A stretch of 64,000 nt of DNA from Lepus europaeus (taxonomy: Eukaryota; Chordata; Mammalia; Lagomorpha; Leporidae). Both the position numbers and the translations under genes were made by a program. The stretch covers positions 87,851,948 through 87,915,947 of the forward strand of contig NC_084835.1 of assembly GCF_033115175.1 (NCBI RefSeq), read 5' to 3'. Below the pieces are notes generated by a model. The model was not told where the DNA came from. It did no database searches and saw only the letters and a list, made by a program, of their open reading frames with translations. Shown here piece by piece: positions 10,471-21,656 of the stretch (the first letter of the stretch is position 1; every line of letters starts with the position of its first letter).

Positions 10471-11376
10471 CATGGGGTGTAAGTACACAGTGACTCCTGT
10501 TGCTGACTTAACAATTTGACACTCCTGTTCATGGCGTCAGTAATCTCCCTGGGCTCTAGTCATGAGTTGCCAGGGCTATGGAAGCCTTTAGAGTTCGCTG
10601 ACTTTGATATTGTTCCGATAGGGTCATAGTCAAAGTGGAGGTTCTCTCCTCCCTTCGGAGAAGGGTACCTCCTTCTCTGAAGGCCCCATTCTTTCCACTG
10701 GGATCTCACTCACAGAGATCATTCATTTAGGTCTTTTTTTTTTTTTCCATGATATCTTGGCTTTCCATGCCTGCTATACTCTCATGGGCTCTTCAGCCAG
10801 ATCTGAATGCCTTGAGGGCTGATTCTGAGGCCGGAGTGCTGTCTAGGACATCTGCCATCCTATGAGTCTGCTGTGTATCCCACTTCCCATGTTGGATCTT
10901 TCTCTCCCTTTTTGATTCTATCAGTTAGTATTAGCAGATACTTGTCTTGTTTGTGTGATCTCTTTGACTCTTAGACCTATCGGAGCTATCAATTGTGAGC
11001 TGAAATTGATTACTTGGACTAGTGCGATGGCATTGGTACATGCCATCTTGATGGAATTGTGTTGGAATCCCCTGCACATTTCTGACTCCACCATTTGCGG
11101 CCAGTCCGATTGAGCATGTTCCTAATTGTACATTTCCTCCCTCTCTTTTTCCACTCTTAGATTTAACAGGGATCACTTTTCAGTTAAAATTTAAACACCT
11201 GAGAATAATTGTGTGTTAATTACTGAGTTCAACCAATAGTACTAGAACAACAACAACAACAACAAATACTAAAAAGGATAGAGTATTACATTGTACATCT
11301 AAAGTCAGGACAGGAGCTGATCAGTTCATTGTTGCTTATAGTGTCCATTTCACTTAACAGGTTTTCTCTTTGGCGC

Positions 11377-14300
11377 TCAGTTGTCACCGATCAGGGAAAA
11401 CAAATGATATTTCTCTCTTTGGGACTGGCTCAATTCACTCAGCATGATGTTTTCCAGATTGCTCCATCTTGTTGCAAATGACTGGGTTTCATTGTTTCTT
11501 ACTGCTGTATAGTATTCTATGGAGTACATGTCCCACAATTTCTTTATCCAGTCTACTGTTGATGGGCATTTGGGTTGGTTCCAGGTCTTAGCTATTGTGA
11601 ATTGAACTGCAATAAACATTAATGTGCAGATGCCTTTTTTGTTTGCCAAATTAAATTCCTTTGGGTAAATTCCAAGGAGTGGGATGGCTGGGTTGTATGG
11701 TAGGGTTATGTTCAGGTTTCTGAGGAATCTCCAGACAGACTTCCATAGTGGCTTAACCAGTTTGCATTCCCACCAACAGTGGGTTAGTGTCCCTTTTTCC
11801 CCACATCCTCTCCAGCATCTGTTGTTGGTAGATTTCTGAATGTGAGCCATTCTCACCGGGGTGAGATGGAACCTCATTGTGGTTTTGATTTGCATTTCTC
11901 TGATTGCTAGTGATCTTGAACATTTTTTCATGTGTCTGTTGGCCATTTGGATTTCCTCTTTCGAAAAATGTCTATTGAGGTCCTTGGCCCATCTCTTAAG
12001 TGGGTTGTTTGTTTTGTTGTTGTGGGTTTTCTTGATTTCTTTGTAGATTCTGGTTATCAATCCTTTATCTGTAGTATAGTTTGCGAATATTTTTTCCCAT
12101 TCTGTTGGTTGCCTCTTCACTTTCCTGACTGTTTCTTTTGAAGTACAGAAACTTCTCAATTTGATGCAATCCCAAATGTTAATTTTGGTTTTGACTGCCT
12201 GTGCTGTTGGAGTATTTTCCAGGAAGTCTTTGCCTGTGCCTATATCTTGCAGGGTTTCTCCAATGCTCTCTAATAATTTGATGGTTTCGGGTCGTAGATT
12301 TAAGTCTTTAATCCATTTTGAGTGAATTTTTGTGTAAGGTGATAGGTATGGGTCTTGCTTCAAGCTTCTGCACATGGAAATCCAATTTTCCCAGCACCAT
12401 TTATTGAATAGACTGTCCTTATTCCAGGGATTAGATTTGGATCTTTGGTCAAATATAAGTTGGCTGTAGATGTTTGGATTGATTTCTGGTGTTTCTATTC
12501 TGTTCCATTGGTCTATCCATCTGTTTCTGTACCAGTACCATGCTGTTTTGATAACAACTGCCCTGTAGTATGTCCTGAAATCAGGTATTGTGATGCCTCC
12601 GGCTTTGTTTTTGTTGTACAGGATTGCTTTGGCTATTCGAGGTCTTCTGTGTCTCCATATGAATTTCAGCATCATTTTTTCTAGATCTGAGAAGAAGGTC
12701 TTCGGGATCTTGATGGGTATTGCATTGAATGTATAAATTGCTTTTGGGAGGATAGACATTTTGATGATATTGATTCTTCCAATCCATGAGCATGGAAGAT
12801 TTCTCCATTTTTTGGTATCCTCTTCTATTTCTTTCTGTAAGGTTTTGTAGTTTTCATCATAGAGATCTTTAACGTCCTTGGTTAAGTTTATTCCAAGGTA
12901 TTTGATTGTTTTTGTAGCTATTGTGAATGGGATTGATTTTAGAAGTTCTTCCTCAGCCGTGGCATTGCCTGTGTATACAAAGGCTGTTGATTTTTGTGCA
13001 TTGATTTTATATCCTGCTACTTTGCCAAACTCTTCGATGAGTTCCAGCAGTCTCTTAGTAGAGTTCTTTGGGTCCCCTAAATAAAGAATCATATCATCTG
13101 CAAAGAGGGATAGTTTGAGTTCGTCCTTCCCGATTTGTATCCCTTTAATTTCTTTTTCTTGCCTAATAGCTCTGGCCAAAACTTCCAGAACTATATTGAA
13201 TAGCAGTGGTGAGAGAGGGCATCCCTGTCTGGTACCAGATTTCAGTGGAAATGCTTCCAACTTTTCCCCATTCAATAGGATGTTGGCCGTGGGTTTTTCA
13301 TATATTGCTTTGATTGTATTAAGGAATGTTCCTTCCATACCCAGTTTGCTTAGAGTTTTCATCATGAAAGGGTGTTGTATTTTATCAAATGCTTTCTCTG
13401 CGTCTATTGAGAGAATCATATGGTTTTTCTTCTGCAGTCTGTTAATGTAGTGTATTACGTTGATTGTTTTGCGAATGTTGAACCATCCCTGCATACCGGG
13501 GATGAATCCCACTTGGTCTGGGTGGATGATCTTTCTGATGTGTTGTTGCATTCTATTGGCCAGAATTTTATTGAGAATTTTTGCATCTATGTTCATCAGG
13601 GATATTGGTCTGTAATTCTCTTTCAATGTTGCGTCTCTTTCTGGCTTAGGAATTAAGGTGATGGTGGCTTCATAGAAAGAATTTGGGAGGATTCCCTCTT
13701 TTTCGATTGCTCTGAATAGTTTGAGAAGAATTGGAGTTAGTTCTTCTCTAAATGTCTGGTAGAACTCAGCAGTGAATCCGTCTGGCCCTGGGCTTTTCTT
13801 TGTTGGGAGGGCCTTTATTACTGTTTCAATTTCTGTGTCAGTTATTGGTCTGTTTAGGTTTTCTATGTCTTCCTGGCTCAATTTAGGGAGGTTGTATGTG
13901 TCCAGGAATCTGTCCATTTCTGATAGATTTCCCTGTTTGCTGGCATACAAGTCCTTGTAGTAATTTCTGATGATTCTTTTTATTTCTGTGGCGTCTGTTG
14001 TTACGTTTCCCATTTCATCTCTGATCCTATTGATTTGGGTCTTTTCTCTTCTTTTTTTAGTTAGTTGGGCCAATGGGGTGTCAATTTTGTTTATTTTTTC
14101 AAAAAACCAGCTCCTCGTTTGGCTGATTTTTTGTAATGTTTTTTTGGATTCAATCCTGTTGATTTCTTCTCTGATTTTAATTATTTCTCTTCTCCTACTG
14201 GGTTTGGGTTTGGTTTGCTGCAGATTTTCTAGATCCTTGAGATGGCTTGAAAGCTCATCTATTTGGTGCCTTTCCAATTTCTTGATGTAGGCACCTATTG

Positions 14301-15201
14301 ATATAAACTTTCCTCTTAACACTGCTTTTGTTGTATCCCATAGGTTTTGGTATGTTGTGCTGTTATCCTCATTTACTTCCAGAAAATTTTTGATTTCTCT
14401 TTTAATTTCTTCTATGACCCATTGTTCATTCAGGAGCATGTTGTTCAATCTCCATGTGTTTGCATGTGCTCTAGGGATTCCTGAGTTGCCAATTTCCAAT
14501 TTCATTCCTTTGTGGTCTGAGAAGCTGCATGGTATGATTCTAATTCTTTTGAATTTGCTGAGACTTGCTTTATGGCCTAGTATGTGGTCAATCCTAGAGA
14601 GGGTTCCATGTACTGCTGAGAAGAATGTAAAGTCCTTAGATGTAGGATGAAATGTTCTGTAGATGTCTGTTAGATCCATTTGGGCTATAGTGTCATTTAA
14701 ATCTACTGTCTCCTTGTTGATCTTCTGTCCTGTTGATCTGTCTATCTCTGAGAGTGGAGTATTGAAGTCCCCCAGTACTATTGTATTGGGGTCTAAGTCT
14801 CCCTTTAAGTCCCTTAACAAGTCTTTTAAATAAGCTGGTGCCCTGTAATTAGGTGCATATACGTTGAGAATCGTTATATCTTCCTGTTGAATGGATCCCT
14901 TAATCATTATATAGTGCCCCTCTTTGTCTCTCCTAACAGTTTTTGTGGTAAAGTTTATGTTGTCCGATATTAAGATGGCTACGCCCGCTCTCTTTTCATT
15001 TCTGTTGGCGTGGTATATCTTTTTCCAGCCTTTCACTCTCAGCTTGTATGGATCATTGTTGGATAGATGGGTTTCTTGTAAGCAGCAAAAGGATGGGTTT
15101 TGTTCCTTAACCCAATCGGCCAATCGGTGTCTTTTAACTGGACAGTTCAAGCCATTAACATTCAATGTGACTATTGAGAAGGAGTAACTTTGCCCTGCCA
15201 T
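11377..15201 (-). CDS. L1 ORF2 protein (endonuclease and reverse transcriptase)
   Basis: This intact 1274-codon frame is one residue shorter than human L1 ORF2p. It nicks target DNA and reverse-transcribes L1 RNA at the nick. The APE-type endonuclease occupies about 1-235, with N14, E43 (QETH), D145 and N147 (GDFN), D205 (RIDH) and H230 (SDH) all present. The reverse transcriptase core (about 500-770) includes the SIDAEKAFD block (598-606), [12 protein letters not shown] (658-669) and the FADD catalytic motif (700-703; D702 and D703). The Cys-rich C-terminal motif has C1129, C1133, H1141/C1142 and C1146. These positions match human numbering exactly or within one residue, so every recognisable catalytic residue is intact. 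Translation in other L1s depends on unconventional reinitiation after ORF1; that is family knowledge, not visible here. Confidence 0.97.
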   Translation of the reverse strand: MAGQSYSFSIVTLNVNGLNCPVKRHRLADWVKEQNPSFCCLQETHLSNNDPYKLRVKGWKKIYHANRNEKRAGVAILISDNINFTTKTVRRDKEGHYIMIKGSIQQEDITILNVYAPNYRAPAYLKDLLRDLKGDLDPNTIVLGDFNTPLSEIDRSTGQKINKETVDLNDTIAQMDLTDIYRTFHPTSKDFTFFSAVHGTLSRIDHILGHKASLSKFKRIRIIPCSFSDHKGMKLEIGNSGIPRAHANTWRLNNMLLNEQWVIEEIKREIKNFLEVNEDNSTTYQNLWDTTKAVLRGKFISIGAYIKKLERHQIDELSSHLKDLENLQQTKPKPSRRREIIKIREEINRIESKKTLQKISQTRSWFFEKINKIDTPLAQLTKKRREKTQINRIRDEMGNVTTDATEIKRIIRNYYKDLYASKQGNLSEMDRFLDTYNLPKLSQEDIENLNRPITDTEIETVIKALPTKKSPGPDGFTAEFYQTFREELTPILLKLFRAIEKEGILPNSFYEATITLIPKPERDATLKENYRPISLMNIDAKILNKILANRMQQHIRKIIHPDQVGFIPGMQGWFNIRKTINVIHYINRLQKKNHMILSIDAEKAFDKIQHPFMMKTLSKLGMEGTFLNTIKAIYEKPTANILLNGEKLEAFPLKSGTRQGCPLSPLLFNIVLEVLARAIRQEKEIKGIQIGKDELKLSLFADDMILYLGDPKNSTKRLLELIEEFGKVAGYKINAQKSTAFVYTGNATAEEELLKSIPFTIATKTIKYLGINLTKDVKDLYDENYKTLQKEIEEDTKKWRNLPCSWIGRINIIKMSILPKAIYTFNAIPIKIPKTFFSDLEKMMLKFIWRHRRPRIAKAILYNKNKAGGITIPDFRTYYRAVVIKTAWYWYRNRWIDQWNRIETPEINPNIYSQLIFDQRSKSNPWNKDSLFNKWCWENWISMCRSLKQDPYLSPYTKIHSKWIKDLNLRPETIKLLESIGETLQDIGTGKDFLENTPTAQAVKTKINIWDCIKLRSFCTSKETVRKVKRQPTEWEKIFANYTTDKGLITRIYKEIKKTHNNKTNNPLKRWAKDLNRHFSKEEIQMANRHMKKCSRSLAIREMQIKTTMRFHLTPVRMAHIQKSTNNRCWRGCGEKGTLTHCWWECKLVKPLWKSVWRFLRNLNITLPYNPAIPLLGIYPKEFNLANKKGICTLMFIAVQFTIAKTWNQPKCPSTVDWIKKLWDMYSIEYYTAVRNNETQSFATRWSNLENIMLSELSQSQREKYHLFSLIGDN

Positions 15202-15269
15202 TTGCCAAAGATATTTTCTAATATATGGTTTGAGATTCCTGTGATCTTTTGCTCTGAGGTTTCCTTCCT
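15202..15269 (-). other. L1 inter-ORF spacer
   Basis: This 68-base noncoding spacer between the ORF1 stop and the ORF2 start is similar in size to the 63-base spacer of human L1. Confidence 0.9.
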
Positions 15270-16307
15270 TTACCTTCTTTCATATTGGTGACCGTGTTTC
15301 TGTGTTTCTGTATGTAACACATCTTTAAGCATCGTTTGCAGGGCTGGACGAGTGGCGACAAATTCTTTCAATTTCTGTTTGCTGTGAAAGGTCTTAATTT
15401 CACCTTCATTCACAAATGAGAGCTTTGCAGGATATAATATTCTGGGCTGGCAGTTTTTCTCTCTTAGTACCTGGGCTATATCTCGCCATTCTCTCCTGGC
15501 TTGTAGGGTTTCTGATGAGAAATCAGCTGTAAGTCTAATTGGAGATCCTCTGAGAGTAATCTGGCGTTTCTCTCTTGCACATTTTAGGATCTTTTCTTTG
15601 TGTTTCACTGTGGTGAGTTTGATTACGACGTGTCGTGGTGAGGATCTCTTTTGGTCATGTTTATTAGGGGTTCTCTGAGCTTCCTGTACTAGGATGTCTC
15701 TGTCCTTCTCCAAACCTGGGAAATTTTCTGCTAGTATCTCACTAAAAAGGCCTTCTAATCCTTTCTCCCTTTCCATGCCTTCAGGAACACCTAGAACCCG
15801 AATGTTGGGTTTTTTAATAGTATCCTGTAGATTCCTGACAGTATTTTTTAGATTTCTGATTTCTTCTTCTTTTCTTTGATTTGACTGTTTCCTTTCCTGT
15901 TCTCTGTCTTCTAATTCCGATATTCTCTCTTCTGCTTCATCCATTCTGTTTTTAAGGCTCTCTAATGTGTTTGCCATTTGATCTATTGAGTTCTTCATTT
16001 CATTGATGTTTTTTGCCAGTATCGCAGTTTCCTGTTCCACTAATTTTTTCATTTCATTTTGATTCCTCCTTAATATTTCATTTTCATGGGAGAGATTTTC
16101 TATCTTGTCCATTAAGGATTTCTGTAGTTCAAGAATTTGTTTTTGAGAACTTCTTAATGTTCTTATGAATTTTTTAAAATCTGCTTCTTGCATTTGCTCT
16201 ATCTCTTCATCTTCATAATCTTGCATTGGCGTGTCTTGATCACCTGGGGGCGTCATAGTGCTTTCGTTGTTCTTGGTACCTCCGCTTCTATGTTTCTTGC
16301 TTGGCAT
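15270..16307 (-). CDS. L1 ORF1 protein (RNA-binding nucleic-acid chaperone)
   Basis: This intact 345-codon frame is close in length to human L1 ORF1p (338 aa). ORF1p is cytoplasmic, trimerises and coats L1 RNA to form the retrotransposition particle. A short charged N-terminus (1-44) is followed by a long heptad-rich, Glu/Lys-rich coiled coil (about 45-165). An RRM-like domain begins at the IRVLGVPEG block (169-177), and a C-terminal domain holds the conserved ARREW (270-274) and YPAKLSF (292-298) blocks. The start at 16307 is the first ATG of the frame and has A at -3. It lies 68 bases upstream of ORF2 on the same transcript. No frameshift or stop is seen, unlike the decayed ORF1 relic at 19281-20260. 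Confidence 0.96.
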   Translation of the reverse strand: MPSKKHRSGGTKNNESTMTPPGDQDTPMQDYEDEEIEQMQEADFKKFIRTLRSSQKQILELQKSLMDKIENLSHENEILRRNQNEMKKLVEQETAILAKNINEMKNSIDQMANTLESLKNRMDEAEERISELEDREQERKQSNQRKEEEIRNLKNTVRNLQDTIKKPNIRVLGVPEGMEREKGLEGLFSEILAENFPGLEKDRDILVQEAQRTPNKHDQKRSSPRHVVIKLTTVKHKEKILKCAREKRQITLRGSPIRLTADFSSETLQARREWRDIAQVLREKNCQPRILYPAKLSFVNEGEIKTFHSKQKLKEFVATRPALQTMLKDVLHTETQKHGHQYERR

Positions 16308-17060
16308 GTTGGAGATAATTTGTGGTGTTTTTGTTTTTGTTTTTGTTTTTTTTTTCTCTCGTTATACTATGCCTCTAAGTGAGCTGTCTGTTTAGTTGGA
16401 GCCTTAGGGGCTGTGATGGGTGTGGCCAGAGAGCTATGCTTGTTTCTTGAGGTTTAAGGCTGTGTAAAGAGCGACTCTCCCAGAATACTTGCTCCTTGTT
16501 GGGATACTCTCTCTCTCTCTCTCTCTCTTTTTTTTTTTTTTCTTTTGACTCAGTTGGGAGTGGAGTTGAGGGTAGTTGAAATCTAGCCTCTGTGAGTATT
16601 CGTTTGATCTACCCCTGGGACCACACAAAGAGTTTATGCAGCCCTCAATGTGTTCTCCAGTTTCGCTAAAGATACTGAGTTTGGCTGAGCTTTACATATG
16701 TAAAATCGCGGTGCTCTTTGTTTTGCTTGGTGAGTGAAGGGAGAGGCCTCTGTTCCCCCTCCCCCCAATGTCTCGGACTTCTCAGGTCTTTGTCTTACCC
16801 TCCTGGGTTCCCGCGCTGGCGAGATTCTGTGGCTCTGGCTCCGCTCCCGCAGCTGCCGCTCGGCTTGTCTCGGTTGGTTTTCCACGCGGTGGGTTCCCTG
16901 TAAGTCCTCTGTGTCTCATCCACAAGATCCGGAAGCGTTTCCTCTGCAGTTTTTTTCTTGCGTCTTTTCCTGAGGCTACAGTAGTTCCACTTTTATGAAA
17001 GTTTATTTTCCCAAAGTAAGGCACACGTCCTCACTATCCGCCATCTTGGCTCCGCCCCCC
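16308..17060 (-). promoter_or_regulatory. L1 5' UTR with internal promoter
   Basis: About 750 bases precede ORF1. The segment is much richer in G+C and CpG than the flanking DNA, especially 16790-16910 and 17000-17060. It begins with GGGGGGCGGAGCC followed by a YY1-type motif. A polypyrimidine/T-rich run (CT repeat at 16507-16528, then T) and a (GTTTTT)-type run near 16330-16352 lie within it. In known L1s this segment is the RNA polymerase II promoter; promoter activity here is inferred from position and composition. Confidence 0.85.
17038..17050 (-). promoter_or_regulatory. YY1-type site at the L1 5' end
   Basis: The minus strand reads GCCAAGATGGCGG, about 11 bases inside the 5' end of the L1. 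Human L1 carries a YY1 site (CAAGATGG core) at the same place, where it helps set the transcription start. Confidence 0.75.
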
Positions 17061-17070
17061 TCTGTATTTA
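17059..17070 (+). repeat. Target-site duplication, 5' side of the L1
   Basis: CCTCTGTATTTA here matches 9898-9909. The first two C bases may belong to the L1 5' end, so the secure duplication is 10 bases (17061-17070). Confidence 0.85.
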
Positions 17071-17395
17071 AATATAAGTTCAGTATCTCCACAGGTTTGG
17101 GATGGCATTCACAATTTTTGGAAAAATTTGAACACTATTATTTAAGTCCAATCAAATCCTTGAAAGAAGAAAACAGTGAGAAAATTGACTAATTTGGAAT
17201 TACTACCATAATTTCAATAAAACTAGTAATATTTATGTAATCACACAAGGCAATCTTACTAAAATCAGGACTGTTGGAGAAAAACATTCTGTCAGCTCTT
17301 CATTATCTGCATTCTGGTATATGAGAATTAATTTATAGTGCTCATAAAAATCACGAGAAATTAATGTGTTACAATAAATAAGCAGTTGCCAACTA
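17071..17395 (-). pseudogene. Probable 3' UTR of the CYCS retrocopy, cut by the L1
   Basis: Directly after the pseudogene stop the minus strand reads TTGGCAACTGCTTATTTATT, which resembles the CYCS 3' UTR as I remember it. About 300 more bases appear colinear up to the L1 target duplication. Continuation beyond the L1 (left of 9898) is possible but not shown. Confidence 0.5.
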
Positions 17396-17701
17396 TTACT
17401 CGTTAGTAGCTTTTTTTGAGATAAACTATCAAGTCTGCCCTTTGATTATTCTTAAAGCCAGAGAAGATCATTTTGGTTCCAGGGGTGTATTTCTTGGGAT
17501 TCTCCAAATACTTCATCAGAGTGTCCTCTCCTCAGTGAGGATTGTGTTCTTGCTGGTACTTGTGGATGAGAAACCAAGGGTCTGACCTGTCTTCTGTCCA
17601 TGGAGGTTTGTTCCAGTCTCATGCTTACCCCCATTTTCCATAGTATGGCACTGGGAACATTTCCGAACAAAAATCACCATGTCTTCCTCAACGTCACCCA
17701 T
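17396..17701 (-). pseudogene. CYCS-like pseudogene: Processed cytochrome c (CYCS) pseudogene, frameshifted
   Basis: Reading leftward from an ATG at 17701, the translation starts [20 protein letters not shown] and retains the CSQCH haem-binding motif, [12 protein letters not shown] and KTGQ. About 12 bases coding for the residues between NLHG and KTGQ are missing in frame. Frame is lost after the TGFS region; the frame shifted around 17560 restores LENP-, PGTKMIFSG- and [13 protein letters not shown] text. An extra A in the A-run near 17411 disturbs the last codons before a TAA at 17396-17398. The intronless layout is that of a retrocopy of somatic CYCS (105 codons). It is not functional. Sequence to its left resembles a CYCS 3' UTR and ends at the L1. 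Confidence 0.9.
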
Positions 17702-17786
17702 TTTTAATTGGCTCTTTCTGACTTGTGCTACAAATGTCCTCAATGGGAGCTGCACGTTCTACTCTCTAACCCCAAGGCCATGTTCA

Positions 17787-17846
17787 TACTGGTGTTGGTG
17801 CAAAAGTACTGATGTTGGTGCAAAAGTACTGATGTTGGTGCAACTG
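17787..17846 (+). repeat. Tandem repeat, 3 x 20 bp
   Basis: The unit TACTGATGTTGGTGCAAAAG occurs at 17787, 17807 and 17827. The first copy has one change and the third ends in CTG. The GTTGGTGCAAAAGTA core resembles the terminus of mariner-type elements. Confidence 0.85.
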
Positions 17847-18235
17847 TGTCAATGCTCATTTTCCAGAACTCTTGGAAGAGTAATTTGGTAAAAATGGTAA
17901 TTTCAAATATTGAAAAAAAAAATCCAAAAGTAGAGAAATTAAAGCAAAATATTCTTTTTATGCACTACTCACACTTCCTCTTTCTGATAACTATCATTAA
18001 GAGTTTGCTATATCTGTTGACAGTTTTTTCCCTGTTGATATGTCCAAATGCAGACATGACAGACATTTTTATTTTATAATCGAGGTATTATATTCTCTAT
18101 ATTAATTATTCTGTGACTTTTTGTTTGGCTTAAAACTATTTCTTAAATGTCTTTCTCATTGCAAATATGTCAAGTCTCCTTCACACTTCTTAATGATTCT
18201 TTCATGGTGGTTCAGAATACAGCTATATCAAAGGG
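17847..18235. other. Unique sequence, no gene seen
   Basis: Short AT-rich stretch between the 20-bp tandem repeat and the old L1. Confidence 0.5.
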
Positions 18236-19280
18236 GACTAAGATGACAGAGTAGGGAGGGAGTTTACTGCTCTAGGCTAGGAGAAGATAGTTTAAACACA
18301 TAGAGAGAGTGCAATCTCAAGGAAGAGTTAGGAAGACAATGGCAGAGGAAACTCTATGAAAATTAGAGGGACACAGTGGGCATAGGTGGAGAGCGTTGAC
18401 ACCCACAACTCAGGACACCAGCAGCTGAGAGCCACTGTACCAGTGTTAGAGAGTGAGGTGAGACCAAACTGCAGCAGCCCAAGCCACTGGCAATAAAGCT
18501 GCAGGAAGAGCCTAGAGGGAATCTGGCTTGCAGCCCCATAGGGGATAGTGTACCTGCCAAACTAGAGGAGAAAAAACAAGGGGCATGCTTTCTTCCTGAC
18601 CACCCTGCAATGGCTTCCTGTAACAAGTCAATAGAGAGCAGGTGCAATTTTGGACATACGTAAAAGCTGCTCCAGCTCATGTCAGAGCCCAGCAACCAGC
18701 TGAGTAGAGACTCCTGAGTCTGGCAGGGAGACCTAATTGGGGGCTGGGTGCTCGTGACTGTGGGAAGTTTGTTTACCAGGACTGTGAAAAAACTGAGGTT
18801 ATGTGGGAGGGCTCAGGGTGTGATTGGGACTTTGGGCAGTCACTGTGGGAGGCCCCGGCCCCACATGCTCAGGGCTCCCTGGTTACCTGGTGAGGGATAT
18901 TTCTGGGGACTTTGAGCTTACACTGAGGACTACAGAGATCCTTTGTGTGGTCCTTGGGGCAGAATAGGCAAATATTATATCCACTGGGACTAGCGCTCAG
19001 ACATTGCTATCCTTTGAGGAGAGATGCTCAGCTGAGCAGAACAAAATTGTCTTCTGATTAAAAAAAGAGGACATTCACCACAGCAAACCTAGGTGTTTCA
19101 CCTTAGGCATGCACTTCACCCTGGAGAACTGAACAACTCTCCCTGGCCACACTCACCACACACCTCTAGTATCTGCTTTTCACTGAAAGCAGATACTCCA
19201 CTAATCTACATAGCCATACTACAAAGATAAAGGCCACCACAGTGAAATAGTAAAGAAGACACCAAGGAATATCTCCACTA
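18236..19280 (+). other. 5' UTR of the old L1 relic
   Basis: About 1 kb upstream of the ORF1 relic is moderately G+C-rich and shows no preserved frame. Its sequence is unrelated to the 5' UTR of the young L1, so the two belong to different 5' UTR types. Confidence 0.6.
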
Positions 19281-20260
19281 ATGCCAAATGACAAATGTAC
19301 TAATTCAAGAAATAAGAATAAGGAAGACAACATGATACCCCCAAAGAATACAACACTTGAATATTAGATTGTGAAGATGATGAGGTTAAAGAAATGCCAG
19401 AAATGGAATTCAAAAAATTTATCATAAGATTACTTAAAAGTAATCAGTAGCAAATGTATAAACTAATGAAATTCATACATGACATGAAAGAAATTTATCC
19501 CATGGAATTGAGATCTTAAAGAGAAATCAAAATGAAATATTAGAAATTAAGAATGCAATAGAACAAATAAAAATGCAGTGGAAAGCATTAACAACAGAAT
19601 TAAAGAAGCAGAAGAAAGAACATTTGACTTAGAAGACAAAGAACAGGAAATCATACAGTTTGACCAAACACAATAAGAAGAAATTAGAGAACTAAAAAAC
19701 AAGGTTGGGAATCTATAGGATACTATCAAACGACCCAACATAAGGGTCCTAGGAGTTCCTGGAGGTGTGGAAAGAGTGAAAAGATTAGAAGGCCTTGTTA
19801 GTGAAATAATAACAGAAAACTTCCCTAATTTGGAGAAAGAAAGGGATATCCAAGTACAAGAAGCACACAGAACTCCTAATAGATATGAGCAGAAAATATC
19901 TTCACCATGACACATTGTAATCAAACTCACCACAGTAAACTTAATAAAAGATTCTAAGATGTGCACAAGAGAAGCACCAGATTACTTTCAGAGGATCTCC
20001 AATTAGAGTTACAGTAGACTTCTCATCAGAAACCACACAGGCTAGGATAGAATAGTAAAATATATTCCAAGAAAAAATAAAACAATCAACCCAGAATACT
20101 AAACCTTTCAAAACTCTCATTTATGAATGAAAGTGAAATAAAGACCTTCCATGACAAATATATATTGAAAGAATTTGTCATCACCTGTTGAGCTCTGCAA
20201 AAGATGCTTAAAGATGAGCTGCAAACAAAAACACAAAAATACAGTAAATGCAGAAAATCT
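19281..20260 (+). pseudogene. L1 ORF1 relic
   Basis: The frame starts ATGCCAAATGAC, equivalent to the MPSKK start of the intact ORF1. Further on, remnants of the coiled coil, the RVLGVPGGVER-like block (about 19744-19776) and the MLKDELQTKTQK-like C-terminus (about 20208) are readable. Several stops and frameshifts interrupt it. Confidence 0.82.
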
Positions 20261-21424
20261 CCCAATAAAAATACAAAGGAAATCCAAAGTAAAAAACAGG
20301 AAAATTTTTGGAAAAATGGAAGGGCAAAGTCATTACTTATCGATAGTCACCTTGAATGTCTATGGCCTCAACTCTGCAGTTAAAAGATGCGGATTGGCTG
20401 TATGTATTAAAAAACAAAACCCAACTATTTTCTGTCTACAAGAAACACATATTGCCAACAAAGATGCATGCAGACTGAAAGTGAAAAGATGGAAAAAGAT
20501 ATTCCATGCTAACAGAAAATAAAAAAGAGATGGTATAGCCTTCCTAATATCAGACAAAATAGATATTAACACAAAAACTGTTAAAAGAGACGAAGAAGGG
20601 CACTATGTAATGATTAAGGGATCAATTCAACAGGAAGATGTAACTGTTATAGTTGTATATGAACCTAATTAAATAGCACCTGGCTATTTAAAATAAATGT
20701 TAAAGGATCTAAAGAGAGACATAGACTCTAATAATATAGTAATGGGGGACTTCAATATCCCACTTTCAGCAAAAGACAGATCAACCAGACAGAAAATCAA
20801 CAAGGAAACGGAAGAGGTAATCGACAACTATAGACCAAATGGACCTAAGATGTATCTACAGAACTTTTCATACCACAATTGCAGAATATACATTCTTCTC
20901 ACCAGTGCATGAAACTTTCTCTAGGATTGACCACATGCTAGGTCATAAAGCAAGTATCAGCAAATTCCAAAAATTATAAATCATACCATGCATCTTCTCT
21001 GAACACAGTGCAATGAAGCTGAAAATCAGCAACTCGGGACTCTCTAGAACATATGCATCCACATGGAGGCCGAACAACATATTCCTGAATGAACAGAGTA
21101 TTAAAAGAGAAATCAAAAATTTCTGGAAACAAATGAAAATGACAATACAATATTTCAAAACTATGGAATACAGCAAAAGCAGTGTTAAGAGGAAAGTTTA
21201 GAGCAATTGGTGCAGAAGAAATTGGAAAGGTGCAAAATAAATGAATTATCGATGTACCTCAAGGATCTAGAAAAACAAAAGCATACCAAACCAAAACTAG
21301 TAGGAGAAAAGAAATAATTAAAATTAGAGAAGATAAATAAAATTGAATCTAAAAAAGCAATACAAAAGATCAGCAAAATGAAGAGCTAGTTTTTAAAGCA
21401 ATAAAAAAAAATCGACACACCATT

Positions 21425-21475
21425 GGCCCAACTAATCAAAAAAAAAAAAAAAAAGAAGAAGAAGAAGAGAGAAGA
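21425..21475 (+). repeat. A-rich / (GAA)n run in the old ORF2 relic
   Basis: A run of A followed by GAA triplets expands the Lys-rich segment of the ORF2 relic. Confidence 0.7.
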
Positions 21476-21656
21476 CCCAAATCAATAAAATTAGAGATGA
21501 AAAAGGAATTGTACAACAGACACCACAGAAATAAAAAGAATCATCAGAAATTATTACAAAGAGCTATATTATAACAAACTGGGTAATCTAGAAGAAATGG
21601 GTAGATTCCCAGACACCTACAACCTACCTAAATTGAGCCATCAAGACATAGAAAAA

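Larger units (their letters stand above)
9925..11376 (-). other. L1 3' UTR
   Basis: About 1.45 kb follow the ORF2 stop. No long frame is meaningful here. The segment holds a short (AAC)n run at 11250-11272 on the plus strand, two diverged copies of a roughly 150-base block, T-rich runs at about 10234, 10300 and 10736, and a G-rich tract on the sense strand near its end. Confidence 0.85.
9910..17060 (-). mobile_element. Full-length LINE-1 retrotransposon, both ORFs intact
   Basis: A complete L1 of about 7.15 kb lies on the minus strand. In transcription order it has a 5' UTR (17060-16308), ORF1 (16307-15270), a 68-base spacer, ORF2 (15201-11377), a 3' UTR of about 1.4 kb and an A/AAAT-rich tail (plus-strand T-rich at 9910-9947). 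The 10-base sequence TCTGTATTTA sits at both edges (9900-9909 and 17061-17070); a 12-base match is possible if two flanking C bases are counted. Full length, an intact target duplication and no stops in either ORF indicate a young insertion. L1 copies itself by target-primed reverse transcription. The family is leporid L1 by its ORFs and host context; the subfamily cannot be named from the sequence alone. Confidence 0.96.

Noticed and set aside
10931-11176. 81-codon minus-strand frame in the L1 3' UTR
   Set aside because: It lies downstream of the ORF2 stop, has no recognised domain and sits in an L1 3' UTR that is noncoding in other mammals.
11861-15187. A series of plus-strand open frames (60-111 codons) across the L1 ORF2
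   Set aside because: They are antisense to the intact ORF2, carry no domain and follow its codon pattern. They are shadows.
17516-17755. Functional cytochrome c gene
   Set aside because: Frame is lost mid-protein, internal residues are missing and the copy has no intron; it is a processed pseudogene.
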